Assembly (NCBI GenBank): GCA_003152315.1
Contig: PLZV01000037.1
Span: forward strand, 126,820 to 190,819
Length of the DNA: 64,000 nucleotides
Reading direction: 5' to 3'
Origin: Verrucomicrobiota bacterium
GTDB lineage: Bacteria; Verrucomicrobiota; Verrucomicrobiia; Palsa-1439
A program made the translations under genes and the position numbers. This document shows, piece after piece, positions 1 through 6,950 of the stretch. The notes under the pieces are model-generated. The model saw nothing but the letters and a program-made list of their open reading frames with translations, did no database searches and had not been told where the DNA came from. Numbering within the stretch: the stretch's first letter is position 1; every line of letters begins with the position of its first letter.

Positions 1-1497
1 CCGCGCGATTTGCTGGCGAAACACCGTTTCGTCGACGATAGCCTCCGCGCCCTCGACGATCTGGCCGCGCAAATCGGTTCGACCGCGCTGCTGGTCGGGT
101 ACGTGGACTTTAATCCCAAGCGTCCCGGCCGCGACTACGTCAATGCCGTCGCGCTGGTTCAAAACGGGAAGATCGTCGCCCGCCGCAACAAAATGCTCTT
201 GCCGACGTACGATGTATTCGACGAAGACCGTTACTTCCAGCCAGCAGACTCGAACACCGTACTCGAATACGCCGGCCAACGGCTTGGCCTGACGATTTGC
301 GAAGACATTTGGACGCAGGACTATTTGCCCGCGCGATTGTACGAACGCAGCCCCATTCACGATCTCATGCGGGACGGGACACGCGCGCAACTCCTGCTGA
401 ATCTTTCCGCGTCGCCGTATCACCTCGGCAAGGAGCGGGTCCGTCACGACATGCTGGCGGCCGTCGCGCAACAATACAAAGTGCCGGTCGTGTACTGCAA
501 TCTGGTCGGCGGCAATGATGAATTGATTTTCGACGGCAACAGCCTGGCCTTTGACGCGTACGGCAAACTCCTCGCGCAGGGCGCGGCCTTCGCGGAGGAC
601 CTGGTCATCGTTGACTTGGCGGGCCCACCGCAACCATTCCATCCACAGGAACCCGCCGCGGCGCTCCATGAGGCGCTGGTGCTCGGCCTCCGCGACTACA
701 CGCAGAAGTGCGGCTTCAAGTCCGTCGTCCTCGGCCTCAGCGGGGGCATCGACTCTGCCGCGACCGCCTGTCTCGCCGTCGCCGCGCTCGGACGCGAGAA
801 TGTCCTGGGCGTCTCCATGCCTTCGCAATTCTCGTCGAAAGGCAGTATCGAAGACGCCCGCGAGTTGGCAAAGAACCTCGGTATTCGCTGGGAGACGATC
901 CCGATTCAGGATGTCTTCGAGAACTTCAAGGAGACGTTGCAACCCCTGTTCAAGGGACGGCCCGAGGACACCACCGAGGAGAACATCCAGGCGCGCATTC
1001 GCGGCACGACATTAATGGCGCTCTCGAACAAGTTCGGCCACATGCTGCTGACCACCGGCAACAAATCCGAGTTGGCCGTCGGTTATTGCACGCTGTACGG
1101 CGACATGAACGGCGGCCTCGGCGTCATCGCCGATGTTCCGAAGACGATGGTCTACGAACTCGCCCGCTACATCAATCGCCAGCGCGCGGTCATTCCCGAA
1201 ACTTCGCTCGCAAAACCACCGTCCGCCGAACTTCGCGCCAACCAAACCGACCAGGACACGCTCCCGCCGTATGACGTGCTCGATGCCATCATCAAACACT
1301 ACATCGAGGAGGCGAAGTCCACCGCCGAGATCGTGAAGGAAACCGGCTACGACGAGAAGCTCGTCCGCGACGTCGTCCGCAAGATTGACCTCAACGAGTA
1401 CAAGCGCAAACAAGCTCCGCCCTGCCTCCGCGTCACCAGCAAAGCCTTCGGCATCGGCCGCCGCGTCCCCATCGCCCAGCGCTATGTGGAGCGGTAG
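1..1497 (+). CDS. nadE: NAD+ synthase (glutamine-hydrolysing), 5'-truncated by window edge
   Basis: Cytosolic enzyme that makes NAD+ from deamido-NAD+, ATP and glutamine. The reading frame is already open at base 1 (codons read PRDLL), which matches the GYPPRDLL stretch found about 50 residues into this family, so the true start lies upstream. The N-terminal half is a nitrilase-type glutaminase: TICEDIW near residue 100 and NLSASPYHLGK near 135 carry active-site elements. The C-terminal synthetase half has the ATP pyrophosphatase motif LGLSGGIDSA near residue 245 and TTGNKSELAVGY near 352. The gene ends with TAG at 1495-1497 and the next gene is convergent. Identification is secure; only the start is missing. 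Confidence 0.96.
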   Translation, partial: PRDLLAKHRFVDDSLRALDDLAAQIGSTALLVGYVDFNPKRPGRDYVNAVALVQNGKIVARRNKMLLPTYDVFDEDRYFQPADSNTVLEYAGQRLGLTICEDIWTQDYLPARLYERSPIHDLMRDGTRAQLLLNLSASPYHLGKERVRHDMLAAVAQQYKVPVVYCNLVGGNDELIFDGNSLAFDAYGKLLAQGAAFAEDLVIVDLAGPPQPFHPQEPAAALHEALVLGLRDYTQKCGFKSVVLGLSGGIDSAATACLAVAALGRENVLGVSMPSQFSSKGSIEDARELAKNLGIRWETIPIQDVFENFKETLQPLFKGRPEDTTEENIQARIRGTTLMALSNKFGHMLLTTGNKSELAVGYCTLYGDMNGGLGVIADVPKTMVYELARYINRQRAVIPETSLAKPPSAELRANQTDQDTLPPYDVLDAIIKHYIEEAKSTAEIVKETGYDEKLVRDVVRKIDLNEYKRKQAPPCLRVTSKAFGIGRRVPIAQRYVER

Positions 1498-1553
1498 GAC
1501 CGTCGGCCCCTCTGTGGCGGCACTGTTTGGTGACGGCGGTTCCGGCACCAAAC

Positions 1554-1588
1554 GAGAGCCGCCGGACCGGACGGATCAAGCGGCTCTC
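1554..1588 (-). terminator. Stem-loop downstream of the first PEP-CTERM gene
   Basis: A perfect 9-bp inverted repeat, GAGAGCCGC (1554-1562) with GCGGCTCTC (1580-1588), lies just past the stop codon of the minus-strand PEP-CTERM gene. Only three T residues follow the stem on the minus strand, so termination may be weak. It may also serve nadE, which converges on it. A near-copy with a better T-run is at 2875-2916. Confidence 0.55.
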
Positions 1589-1608
1589 TTGCTCCGGGGC
1601 TTACTTGA

Positions 1609-2247
1609 CTACTTCTTGCGGCGAATGACAGCCAGCGCTCCAACCAAACTCAACCCTACCAGCGCCACGGTGCCCGGTTCGGGAACGTCGCTGATGATGA
1701 TGTAGGTTGGTTGATTAAGCGGGTTATTCGGGTCGGACCCCGGTTGACCCACAGCCGGTACGTACACATACCCGTTGGGTCCCCTCTCTGAATACGGCTG
1801 CCCGAATAAGCCAGTCTCAGTAACAGAGAACACGTTGGGATACGATGCGCCGGGCAACCCAATGTCGGCCGAATCAAAGGGGGGCAGATCGTTGGTCTCA
1901 ATATCCGAATAGAACACCAGCGTGGCGTTGTTGGCGTTCCACCGAATCAGATCCGAATATCCACCGCCTGGCTCAAGTAGCACAAGGTCTCCCTGCACAA
2001 GTCCGGCCGGCGTCGTAAACGTCAGCGCGTTTGGAAGACCACCCGGACCGGGATCCTGCATCAGGAAACCGGGATGATCTGCACCATTGAGCAAGTTGAA
2101 CACTTGGGCGTCGACAAAGCCGTTTGTCCTTTCGGTAACTTGTAACGTGAAACCTTGCCCACGGGCGCTTGGAACAGCTAGCAGCAAACACACCATGGCT
2201 GCCAGGATGGCTGTCAGGGACAGCCGGTCGATGCGAACACGTTTCAT
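1609..2247 (-). CDS. PEP-CTERM sorting-domain exported protein A
   Basis: Predicted secreted protein of 212 residues. I chose the ATG at 2247 because AAAAGGAG lies just upstream and the protein then begins with a normal signal peptide (KR-rich start, hydrophobic stretch, ending near VPSARG at about residue 30). The body has no domain I recognise. The last 25 residues are a textbook PEP-CTERM tag: VPEP, a hydrophobic helix (TVALVGLSLVGALAV) and RRKK. Such tags are recognised by exosortase in Gram-negative bacteria; no exosortase gene is in the window. The gene is the leftmost cargo of a repeated LuxR/palindrome/cargo arrangement, and its 3' end is duplicated at 2857-2982. Confidence 0.88.
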   Translation of the reverse strand: MKRVRIDRLSLTAILAAMVCLLLAVPSARGQGFTLQVTERTNGFVDAQVFNLLNGADHPGFLMQDPGPGGLPNALTFTTPAGLVQGDLVLLEPGGGYSDLIRWNANNATLVFYSDIETNDLPPFDSADIGLPGASYPNVFSVTETGLFGQPYSERGPNGYVYVPAVGQPGSDPNNPLNQPTYIIISDVPEPGTVALVGLSLVGALAVIRRKK

Positions 2248-2361
2248 GAGGACTCCTTTTGGTTGCCCAGCACTCGCTATGGCTGACAACCGATGACGAT
2301 CCCTGCCCGTGCGGCCACCACTTCGTAAGTACGAAAGAACAGCACAGCACGGAAGGAATCA

Positions 2362-2438
2362 GTTTCCCGCCTTCTCGCGGCGGTATGTATGCATCCGCCG
2401 ATCCATTCGCGGAAGTCGGCTGTTCAGCCGTCAGCTAC
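2362..2438. repeat. Palindromic REP-like doublet, copy 1
   Basis: Two small hairpins about 30 bases apart: CCGCC-loop-GGCGG (2367-2383) and GTCGGCTG-TT-CAGCCGTC (2415-2432, one mismatch), followed by AGCTAC. Read on the minus strand the second hairpin begins close to GTAGCC, the head seen in the other copies at 3743-3820 and 4991-5058. Each copy sits between a LuxR-type reading frame and the gene downstream of it on the minus strand. The architecture resembles REP/BIME elements. Confidence 0.7.
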
Positions 2439-2604
2439 GCAGTGGACAGCGGCCGGCAGTCCGGTTGGCACAGACGGAGGGTAAGGTACTGTCCGGTGCG
2501 GCCGTCAGAGTGAGGAATTCAGCCGTGACGCGCAGAACCAGTTCCACCCGGTCGGCTACAGCCAGCTTGTGGTGAAGGCGCTCGATGTGCGTGTGGATGA
2601 GACC
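2431..2604 (-). pseudogene. LuxR-type HTH gene remnant, copy 1 (5'-truncated)
   Basis: The C-terminal half of a LuxR/GerE helix-turn-helix protein: IHTHIERLHHKLAVADRV matches the recognition-helix region of the intact copy at 5082-5432 almost exactly, and it continues in frame to the same kind of tail (AAGRCPL becomes TAGRCPL) before a TGA. Homology to the other copies stops near 2604, inside the HTH. Beyond that the DNA is unrelated, and its plausible coding sense is the other strand. The first helix, a start codon and a ribosome-binding site are missing, so this is a broken copy and unlikely to bind DNA. Confidence 0.7.
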
Positions 2605-2736
2605 GACGCCGAATGCACTGTCGTCGCCACGCTCTACGCGCTGGCCAAACGCGACGCGATCGACAGGAAGACCGTTGCCCAGGCGATCAAGGATTTGGGC
2701 ATCGATTCCGAAAAGGCATTTCCGCATGTGGTGTGA
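2605..2736 (+). pseudogene. 3' fragment of an unrecognised gene
   Basis: From about 2605 the plus strand reads a coherent protein end, with TVVATLYALAKRDAID then KTVAQAIKDLGI, to a TGA at 2734-2736. Third codon positions are almost all G or C, as in real genes here, and the helices look amphipathic. There is no start codon: upstream in the same frame lies antisense of the LuxR repeat, bounded by a TAA at 2482-2484. I read it as the tail of a gene cut by the rearrangement that truncated LuxR copy 1. I do not recognise the family. Confidence 0.4.
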
Positions 2737-2789
2737 GCGGCATGTGAGTCGATGCTGGTAGCCAGAATCGGTTGGCAATCCCGTGTGCT

Positions 2790-2982
2790 TGCTGAGCGAT
2801 GGCCGGTGCAGTTCGTTCCCTCCACAGGAGTTTCCAGAATTCCATGACGATGCGTTGGTGATGGCGGTTCCTGCAAAAAACGAGAGCCGCCTGACCGGAC
2901 GGATCGAGCGGCTCTCTTGCCCCGGGGCTTACTTGACTACTTCTTGCGCCGAATGACAGCCAGCGCTCCAACCAAACTCAAC
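2790..2982 (-). pseudogene. Debris of two PEP-CTERM gene ends
   Basis: Two fragments are joined here. Positions 2857-2982 repeat 1529-1653 at roughly 90% identity and encode the last residues of a PEP-CTERM tag (VGLSLVGALAVIR) plus its stop and terminator. Positions about 2790-2850 resemble the 3' end of the other PEP-CTERM gene near 4185-4250 (the stretch coding KLLRR and flanking bases). No signal peptide, body or start codon accompanies either fragment. The rest of 2640-2790 shows no feature apart from the plus-strand gene fragment. Confidence 0.65.
2875..2916 (-). terminator. Rho-independent terminator left from a PEP-CTERM gene
   Basis: The stem GAGAGCCGC (2882-2890) / GCGGCTCTC (2908-2916) is the same as at 1554-1588. 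Here the minus strand continues with six T residues (2875-2880), giving a canonical intrinsic terminator. It survives although the gene it served is gone. Confidence 0.6.
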
Positions 2983-3207
2983 AGTTATCACCATTTCCTT
3001 AAAAAATTTCTCTGGCGCGCGGCGAAATCGTCGACGACTGGTTCCGTCAGCTTGAGCGACTGGTTAGAACACACGCGGTAGAATATTTTATTAACAAGTG
3101 CTAAGAGCACTATTTGAAAAATCTAGTTAAGTCGCTAAGAAATCAATCATTGTAGCTAACGTTTGGTCACTCCTTTTATACCTTCGTTGTTTTGCAAAGA
3201 GAAGTAG

Positions 3208-3636
3208 TTATGCACTTGGGGTCGCTCTCCTTTTCTTGTACCAAGAAACGATGAATAGTATTCCTATAACCAACAGTGGAATTGCCATGACTATAGCCAT
3301 ATCGCTGTCTCTATGCAAAGTCGTCGAGACCCAGATGGCCATACAAACCATCAGAATGAACCAAAATAGGAATATCAGCCCAGCGATTCTTCCGTTCTTC
3401 CAAGAATAGAAATACCCCACAAGGAAAACGACAAAAAGGAGTTTGACAAATATCATTTCGAGATCCCACGGATCAAAATTTGGGTTGTCGCTGATAGGAT
3501 TTCCCGCGCCGGATGTATGAATGAAACTCCAAATAAAGAAATCCAGGTACAACAGTCCAAAGATTGTGGTGGCTACTTGAAGCGCAGAGGGAAATCTTCT
3601 CTTCTTTGCGTTTGGAGTGCCAATGAGATCTACCAT
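3208..3636 (-). CDS. Small four-helix membrane protein, low GC
   Basis: Predicted inner-membrane protein of 142 residues, function unknown. The ATG at 3636 is preferred because AAAGGAG lies 6 bases upstream; a longer reading to 3684 has no such site. Four hydrophobic segments are visible near residues 18-39, 61-79, 84-107 and 113-134, with basic ends (KKRR near 12 and 136). The segment order vaguely recalls small DUF7670-type membrane proteins, but I cannot confirm this. The gene and its flanks (about 2985-3740) are clearly more AT-rich than the rest of the window, which suggests recent acquisition. It sits in the cargo position downstream of LuxR copy 2. Confidence 0.65.
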   Translation of the reverse strand: MVDLIGTPNAKKRRFPSALQVATTIFGLLYLDFFIWSFIHTSGAGNPISDNPNFDPWDLEMIFVKLLFVVFLVGYFYSWKNGRIAGLIFLFWFILMVCMAIWVSTTLHRDSDMAIVMAIPLLVIGILFIVSWYKKRRATPSA

Positions 3637-3742
3637 TGGATAACTCCTTTCTTTGTTTGATTGCGAATGATAATTACGACGCAAAACATCGACGCATAAC
3701 TCATGTAACTACGCCATATGTAATTCGTGTGTTCTAACAATC

Positions 3743-3820
3743 AGTTTCCCGCCTTCTCGCAGTGTTACATATGCATCCGCCGATCTATTCGCGGAAGTCG
3801 GCTGTTCAGCCGACGGCTAC
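3743..3820. repeat. Palindromic REP-like element, copy 2
   Basis: The perfect palindrome GTCGGCTG-TT-CAGCCGAC (3798-3815) is followed by GGCTAC, so the minus strand begins GTAGCC. The second hairpin of copy 1 is degraded here (CGCAGTG in place of CGCGGCGG). The sequence continues without a break into LuxR copy 2, and the whole of about 3755-4180 matches about 4993-5430 at over 90% identity. Confidence 0.72.
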
Positions 3821-3843
3821 AAACAGGACAGAACGTCGGTTTC

Positions 3844-4185
3844 TTAAGAATGACTGGTAGGAGGAGGGGACGGAGCAGACCTGGATCTTTCAATGAGCAA
3901 CGGGCAGCGGCCAGCGGCTCGGCTGGCGCAGATGGATGGTAAGACCGTTGCCGGCGCGATTGTCAGCGCGACGAATTCCTGCATGACGCGCAGGACCAGT
4001 TCCACCCGGTCGGCCACCGCGAGCTTGTGGTGCAGGCGCTCGATGTGGGTGTGGACGGTATGCGGCGAGATGCCGAGGTCGGCGGCAATGGTAAAGTCGG
4101 TATGGTCGTCGCAAACACCGCGCACGATTTGCAGTTCACGCGACGATAACGTGAGCGAGCGGGCGATTTCCGCCCATGCCTGCTC
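3844..4185 (-). pseudogene. LuxR-type HTH gene remnant, copy 2 (start lost)
   Basis: The frame encodes almost the whole small LuxR/GerE domain: AWAEIARSLTLSSRELQIV, then DLGISPHTVHTHIERLHHKL, ending in PPTSHS like the intact copy. Upstream in frame there is no ATG, GTG or TTG before a TAA that lies within the end of PEP-CTERM gene B. The codons matching the start of the intact copy read CSFSEQAW instead of MLSDQAW. A GTG at 4125 could start a product lacking the first helix. I call it a start-less copy created when its 5' end was joined to the neighbouring PEP-CTERM gene, whose stop codon is only about 30 bases away. Confidence 0.68.
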
Positions 4186-4215
4186 GCTGAACGAACAGAT
4201 GGCCGGAGAAGCTTG

Positions 4216-4980
4216 TTACCTCCGCAGGAGTTTCCGGCGTATCCGCCAAAGGCCCATGATGCCACCGATACATACGAGCACCATCGTGCTAGGCTCAGGA
4301 ACGGAGTGGATGTTTCCTGCGTCGGCTCCCTCTCCGTAGTGTGTGATTCGACCAGGCCAGAAGTCCTCGGTCGTGTCGCTTCCATTCAATAGGTAGTTCA
4401 CGTTGGTGATGACAGGAGGGTAACTCCCGTCGCGAGTCCATGCGGCTCCATAGTTCCACAGCGCGCACTCGTTACTCATCACAATAGTGCCTGTCAGGCT
4501 CCCGAATCTCAAGTCAAAGAACACATCCAACGTATCAGTGAAAGTTCCGTTAGTGCCTCCCGAATTAAAAGTCATCGTGCCGGTGTCAGTGCTGGCCGGA
4601 CCACCGCGAGCACTTTGCAGCGTCAAGTAGTAATAACCCGGACCGGCGCCCCAATTCAGTTCGTTCACAGAGCGAAGCTGCCAAGCCACCAAATTCGCCG
4701 TGAAGTTTGTTGAGCCTCCTCCGTCAGGGCCAACGATGTTTGTGGGCCGGTACACAATGGTGTCCACGTCGCCGACGTTTTGATTGGTGCCGCCAAAATC
4801 AAAAGTCCCCAAGGGGACACCTTGAAATGGTTCATAATTGAACGTCGTCACGCTCGAATCGGTTATGAACAGATCCCAGCCCGAATGGATAGTCAGTTCG
4901 GCCCGGCTTGCGACGGAACCTCCCAACCCGAACACAACCATCCCTGTGAGAACAATGTTTCTAACGAATCGACGACTCAT
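4216..4980 (-). CDS. PEP-CTERM sorting-domain exported protein B
   Basis: Predicted secreted protein of 254 residues. The ATG at 4980 follows AAAGGAGA by six bases. A signal peptide is visible (MSRRFVRNIVLTGMVVFG, cleavage likely after SRA near residue 27). The body is rich in Gly, Thr, Asn and Asp, typical of extracellular beta-structured proteins, with no domain I recognise. It ends in VPEPSTMVLVCIGGI, then GLWRIRRKLLRR, a standard PEP-CTERM tag for exosortase processing. The gene lies downstream of the intact LuxR gene and a palindrome, and its ribosome-binding site abuts the repeated DNA. This suggests the cargo gene was joined to a constant upstream module. Confidence 0.88.
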   Translation of the reverse strand: MSRRFVRNIVLTGMVVFGLGGSVASRAELTIHSGWDLFITDSSVTTFNYEPFQGVPLGTFDFGGTNQNVGDVDTIVYRPTNIVGPDGGGSTNFTANLVAWQLRSVNELNWGAGPGYYYLTLQSARGGPASTDTGTMTFNSGGTNGTFTDTLDVFFDLRFGSLTGTIVMSNECALWNYGAAWTRDGSYPPVITNVNYLLNGSDTTEDFWPGRITHYGEGADAGNIHSVPEPSTMVLVCIGGIMGLWRIRRKLLRR

Positions 4981-4990
4981 AGAATTCTCC

Positions 4991-5058
4991 TTTCTCGCGG
5001 CGGCACATATGCATCCGACGATCCATTTACGGAAGTCGGCTGTTCAGCCGTCGGCTAC
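4991..5058. repeat. Palindromic REP-like element, copy 3
   Basis: The sequence GTCGGCTG-TT-CAGCCGTC (5035-5052, one mismatch) is followed by GGCTAC; on the minus strand the head is GTAGCC. The stretch between this hairpin and the start of PEP-CTERM gene B contains CTCGCGGCGG as in copy 1. It lies between the stop of the intact LuxR gene (5082) and the start of PEP-CTERM gene B. Confidence 0.7.
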
Positions 5059-5081
5059 AATCAGGACAGAACGTCGGTTTC

Positions 5082-5432
5082 TTAAGAATGACTGGTAGGA
5101 GGACGGGACGGAGCAGACCTGGATCTTTCAATGAGCAACGGGCAGCGGCCGGCGGCTCGGTTGGCGCAGATGGATGGCAAGACCGTCGCCGGCGCGATTG
5201 TCAGCGCGACGAATTCCTGCATAACGCGCAGGACCAGTTCCACCCGGTCGGCCACCGCGAGCTTGTGGTGCAGGCGCTCGATGTGGGTGTGGACGGTATG
5301 CGGTGAGATGCCGAGCTCAGTGGCAATGGCAAAGTCGGTACGGTCGTCGAAAATACCGCGCACGATTTGCAATTCACGCGCCGATAACGTGAGCGAGCGA
5401 GCGATCTCCCTCCACGCCTGGTCGCTCAGCAT
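5082..5432 (-). CDS. Small LuxR/GerE-type HTH transcriptional regulator
   Basis: DNA-binding protein of 116 residues consisting almost only of a LuxR-type C-terminal domain. LTLSARELQIV (about 13-23) and LGISPHTVHTHIERLHHKL (about 41-59) are the conserved helices, and AVADRVELVLRV completes the fourth. No receiver or ligand-binding domain is present, so any signal must come from elsewhere. The tail after residue 70 (PSICANRAAGRCPL) is specific to these copies. The start at 5432 is an ATG with a weak AACAGG upstream; an in-frame extension reaches 5903 but looks non-coding. By position it could regulate the PEP-CTERM gene directly downstream, and two damaged paralogues lie further along. Confidence 0.78.
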   Translation of the reverse strand: MLSDQAWREIARSLTLSARELQIVRGIFDDRTDFAIATELGISPHTVHTHIERLHHKLAVADRVELVLRVMQEFVALTIAPATVLPSICANRAAGRCPLLIERSRSAPSRPPTSHS

Positions 5433-5736
5433 CGCTGAACCTGTTGCCTGTCGTCGTGAACGGGCATCATCGTGACTCAATCCCGGTTTCTTCACGACAC
5501 GTTGGCTCCTGTCGCACAGCAGACCGCCATGCACCATGCCTGCGTCTGACCACAATTGTCCTACGGTCAGGCTGAAAAGCAAGCATTTCTCAGAAAGGAC
5601 GGCCCCAGCCGGAACAATCGCCCACCGCTTAGCGGTATGCGGAGCGATAGGCTGCCTGCCGAGCCAAGCTAACGCTTGCCCTGCAAGGCTATCGAGGAGT
5701 TGTTTCGGCTCGGAAAATGCAGTAGTGTAACAGCCT
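5433..5736. other. Intergenic region between divergent genes
   Basis: About 300 bases between the LuxR gene (minus) and the exported-protein gene (plus). A short inverted repeat, ACCGC-TTA-GCGGT, is visible near 5626. It should contain both promoters, but I could not pick out convincing hexamers. No gene is supported. Confidence 0.4.
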
Positions 5737-6909
5737 GTGAGGCGATACTGGACAAAAATAGCAATCGGTTTGCTCGTGGCGGCGATTGGCGTTCTCGCGG
5801 CTCGCCAGAATGGATGGTCGTTGCCAGCGCGTGTGGAAGGCGAGACCCGGGCCAATGGCAGCAATTGGGTCGAGGTTGTCTCCAAGCCATACACACTCGA
5901 CAAGATTTACCTGTCGATGACCGGGCCGAGCGGCAACCACCCCGTGACCTGTCTGTTGCCCCACGCGAAACCGCAACTCGTCTGGCTCACCGGCTTGCGG
6001 ACGGAAGTACTCGACGCCGACAATCGCGAGACAATTTCACCCGAGTTTTGCTGCCACGCCAACCTGACATTCGACCCAAAGCGAATCTCACCCGAGAAAC
6101 ATAACGCCGAGTTCGATAATTCCACGCACATGGATTGGCGTTTCTTCACGCTTGTTCCGGGCCGGCTGCAGGAATCGCTACCACCCGGCTACGGCATACC
6201 TGTGCGGTCGGACACACCGCTGGATTTCTTCACGATGTCGCTCAATCTCAACGTCCCGGATCGCGCGGTGAAAGTCCGTTTCAAAACGACCATCGATTTC
6301 GTCCGCGATGCCGACCTGACCGCTCCCATGAAGCCGCTGTTTCGCCGCGCGCTCTACGTGGTCCAACCGTTGGCGGGCTCCGGGATGGAACACATGAAAA
6401 TGTGTACCTCCATGACGCATCCGGGAGAAGGTTGCGTGGAACCGATGGCGACAAACGTCGTGGGCGGAGTTGCCACTATGAAGGGCGGAGTGCAGGCCCA
6501 GTTCGGCAACGACGTGACCTATCACTGGATGGTGCCGCCCGGTCGTCACAGTTATCGCGTGAAAGTTGTCGCGAACCAATTGAACCTCACCACCTCGACA
6601 ACCTTGCACTACGTCACGGCGCATCTGCATCCGTACGGTGAATCGCTGGAATTATACGACCTCACGGCCTTGCGAAGTGTTCTGAAAATTCAAGCCGAGG
6701 ATTTCCACGACAAAGTCGGCGTCAAGCATATGGGAGAATTTCAATCCGCCAGCGGCATCGTCGTTGACCCGGCGCATCAATACGAATTACGCGCCGAATA
6801 CAACAACACCACTTCCAAGGACGTGGACGCGATGGCGATTCTCTACCTCTATCTTCTCGAAAACGATTTCCACTATCCGCCCAAGAGTGGGATGTTAGCG
6901 AAGAAATGA
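5737..6909 (+). CDS. Exported metal-ligand-rich protein, possible copper-monooxygenase-like fold
   Basis: Predicted exported or membrane-anchored protein of 390 residues starting at GTG 5737. A hydrophobic segment (TKIAIGLLVAAIGVLAA) follows a basic start. I see no family with certainty. Potential metal ligands are clustered: CCHANLTFD near 107, MEHMKMC near 222, and TAHLHPYGESLELYD near 294, followed by QYELRAEYNNTT near 350. The HLHPYG block followed by an AEYNN-type segment resembles the second copper domain of PHM/DBM-type monooxygenases (HxH, then a YDN segment). That reading is inference. It ends 42 bases before a convergent ABC permease gene, with a palindrome between them. Confidence 0.62.
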   Translation: MRRYWTKIAIGLLVAAIGVLAARQNGWSLPARVEGETRANGSNWVEVVSKPYTLDKIYLSMTGPSGNHPVTCLLPHAKPQLVWLTGLRTEVLDADNRETISPEFCCHANLTFDPKRISPEKHNAEFDNSTHMDWRFFTLVPGRLQESLPPGYGIPVRSDTPLDFFTMSLNLNVPDRAVKVRFKTTIDFVRDADLTAPMKPLFRRALYVVQPLAGSGMEHMKMCTSMTHPGEGCVEPMATNVVGGVATMKGGVQAQFGNDVTYHWMVPPGRHSYRVKVVANQLNLTTSTTLHYVTAHLHPYGESLELYDLTALRSVLKIQAEDFHDKVGVKHMGEFQSASGIVVDPAHQYELRAEYNNTTSKDVDAMAILYLYLLENDFHYPPKSGMLAKK

Positions 6910-6913
6910 TCCC

Positions 6914-6936
6914 GTAGCCGCAGGCTTCAGCCTGCG
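6914..6936. repeat. GTAGCC-headed palindrome between convergent genes
   Basis: GTAGC is followed by CGCAGGCT-TC-AGCCTGCG (6919-6936), a perfect palindrome with 8-base arms and a 2-base centre. Its size and GTAGCC head match the three elements in the LuxR/PEP-CTERM island although the arm sequence differs. It could also act as a bidirectional terminator for the two genes converging here. Confidence 0.68.
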
Positions 6937-6950
6937 TCCGCTGAGCATCC

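Noticed and set aside
2687..2971. 94-residue minus-strand frame in the PEP-CTERM debris
   Set aside because: It reads through fragments of two gene ends out of their original frame and so is not a gene.
5433..5903. Long N-terminal extension of the intact LuxR protein (to 273 residues)
   Set aside because: The added part has no receiver or sensor features, overlaps the divergent gene start, and its composition is not coding-like.
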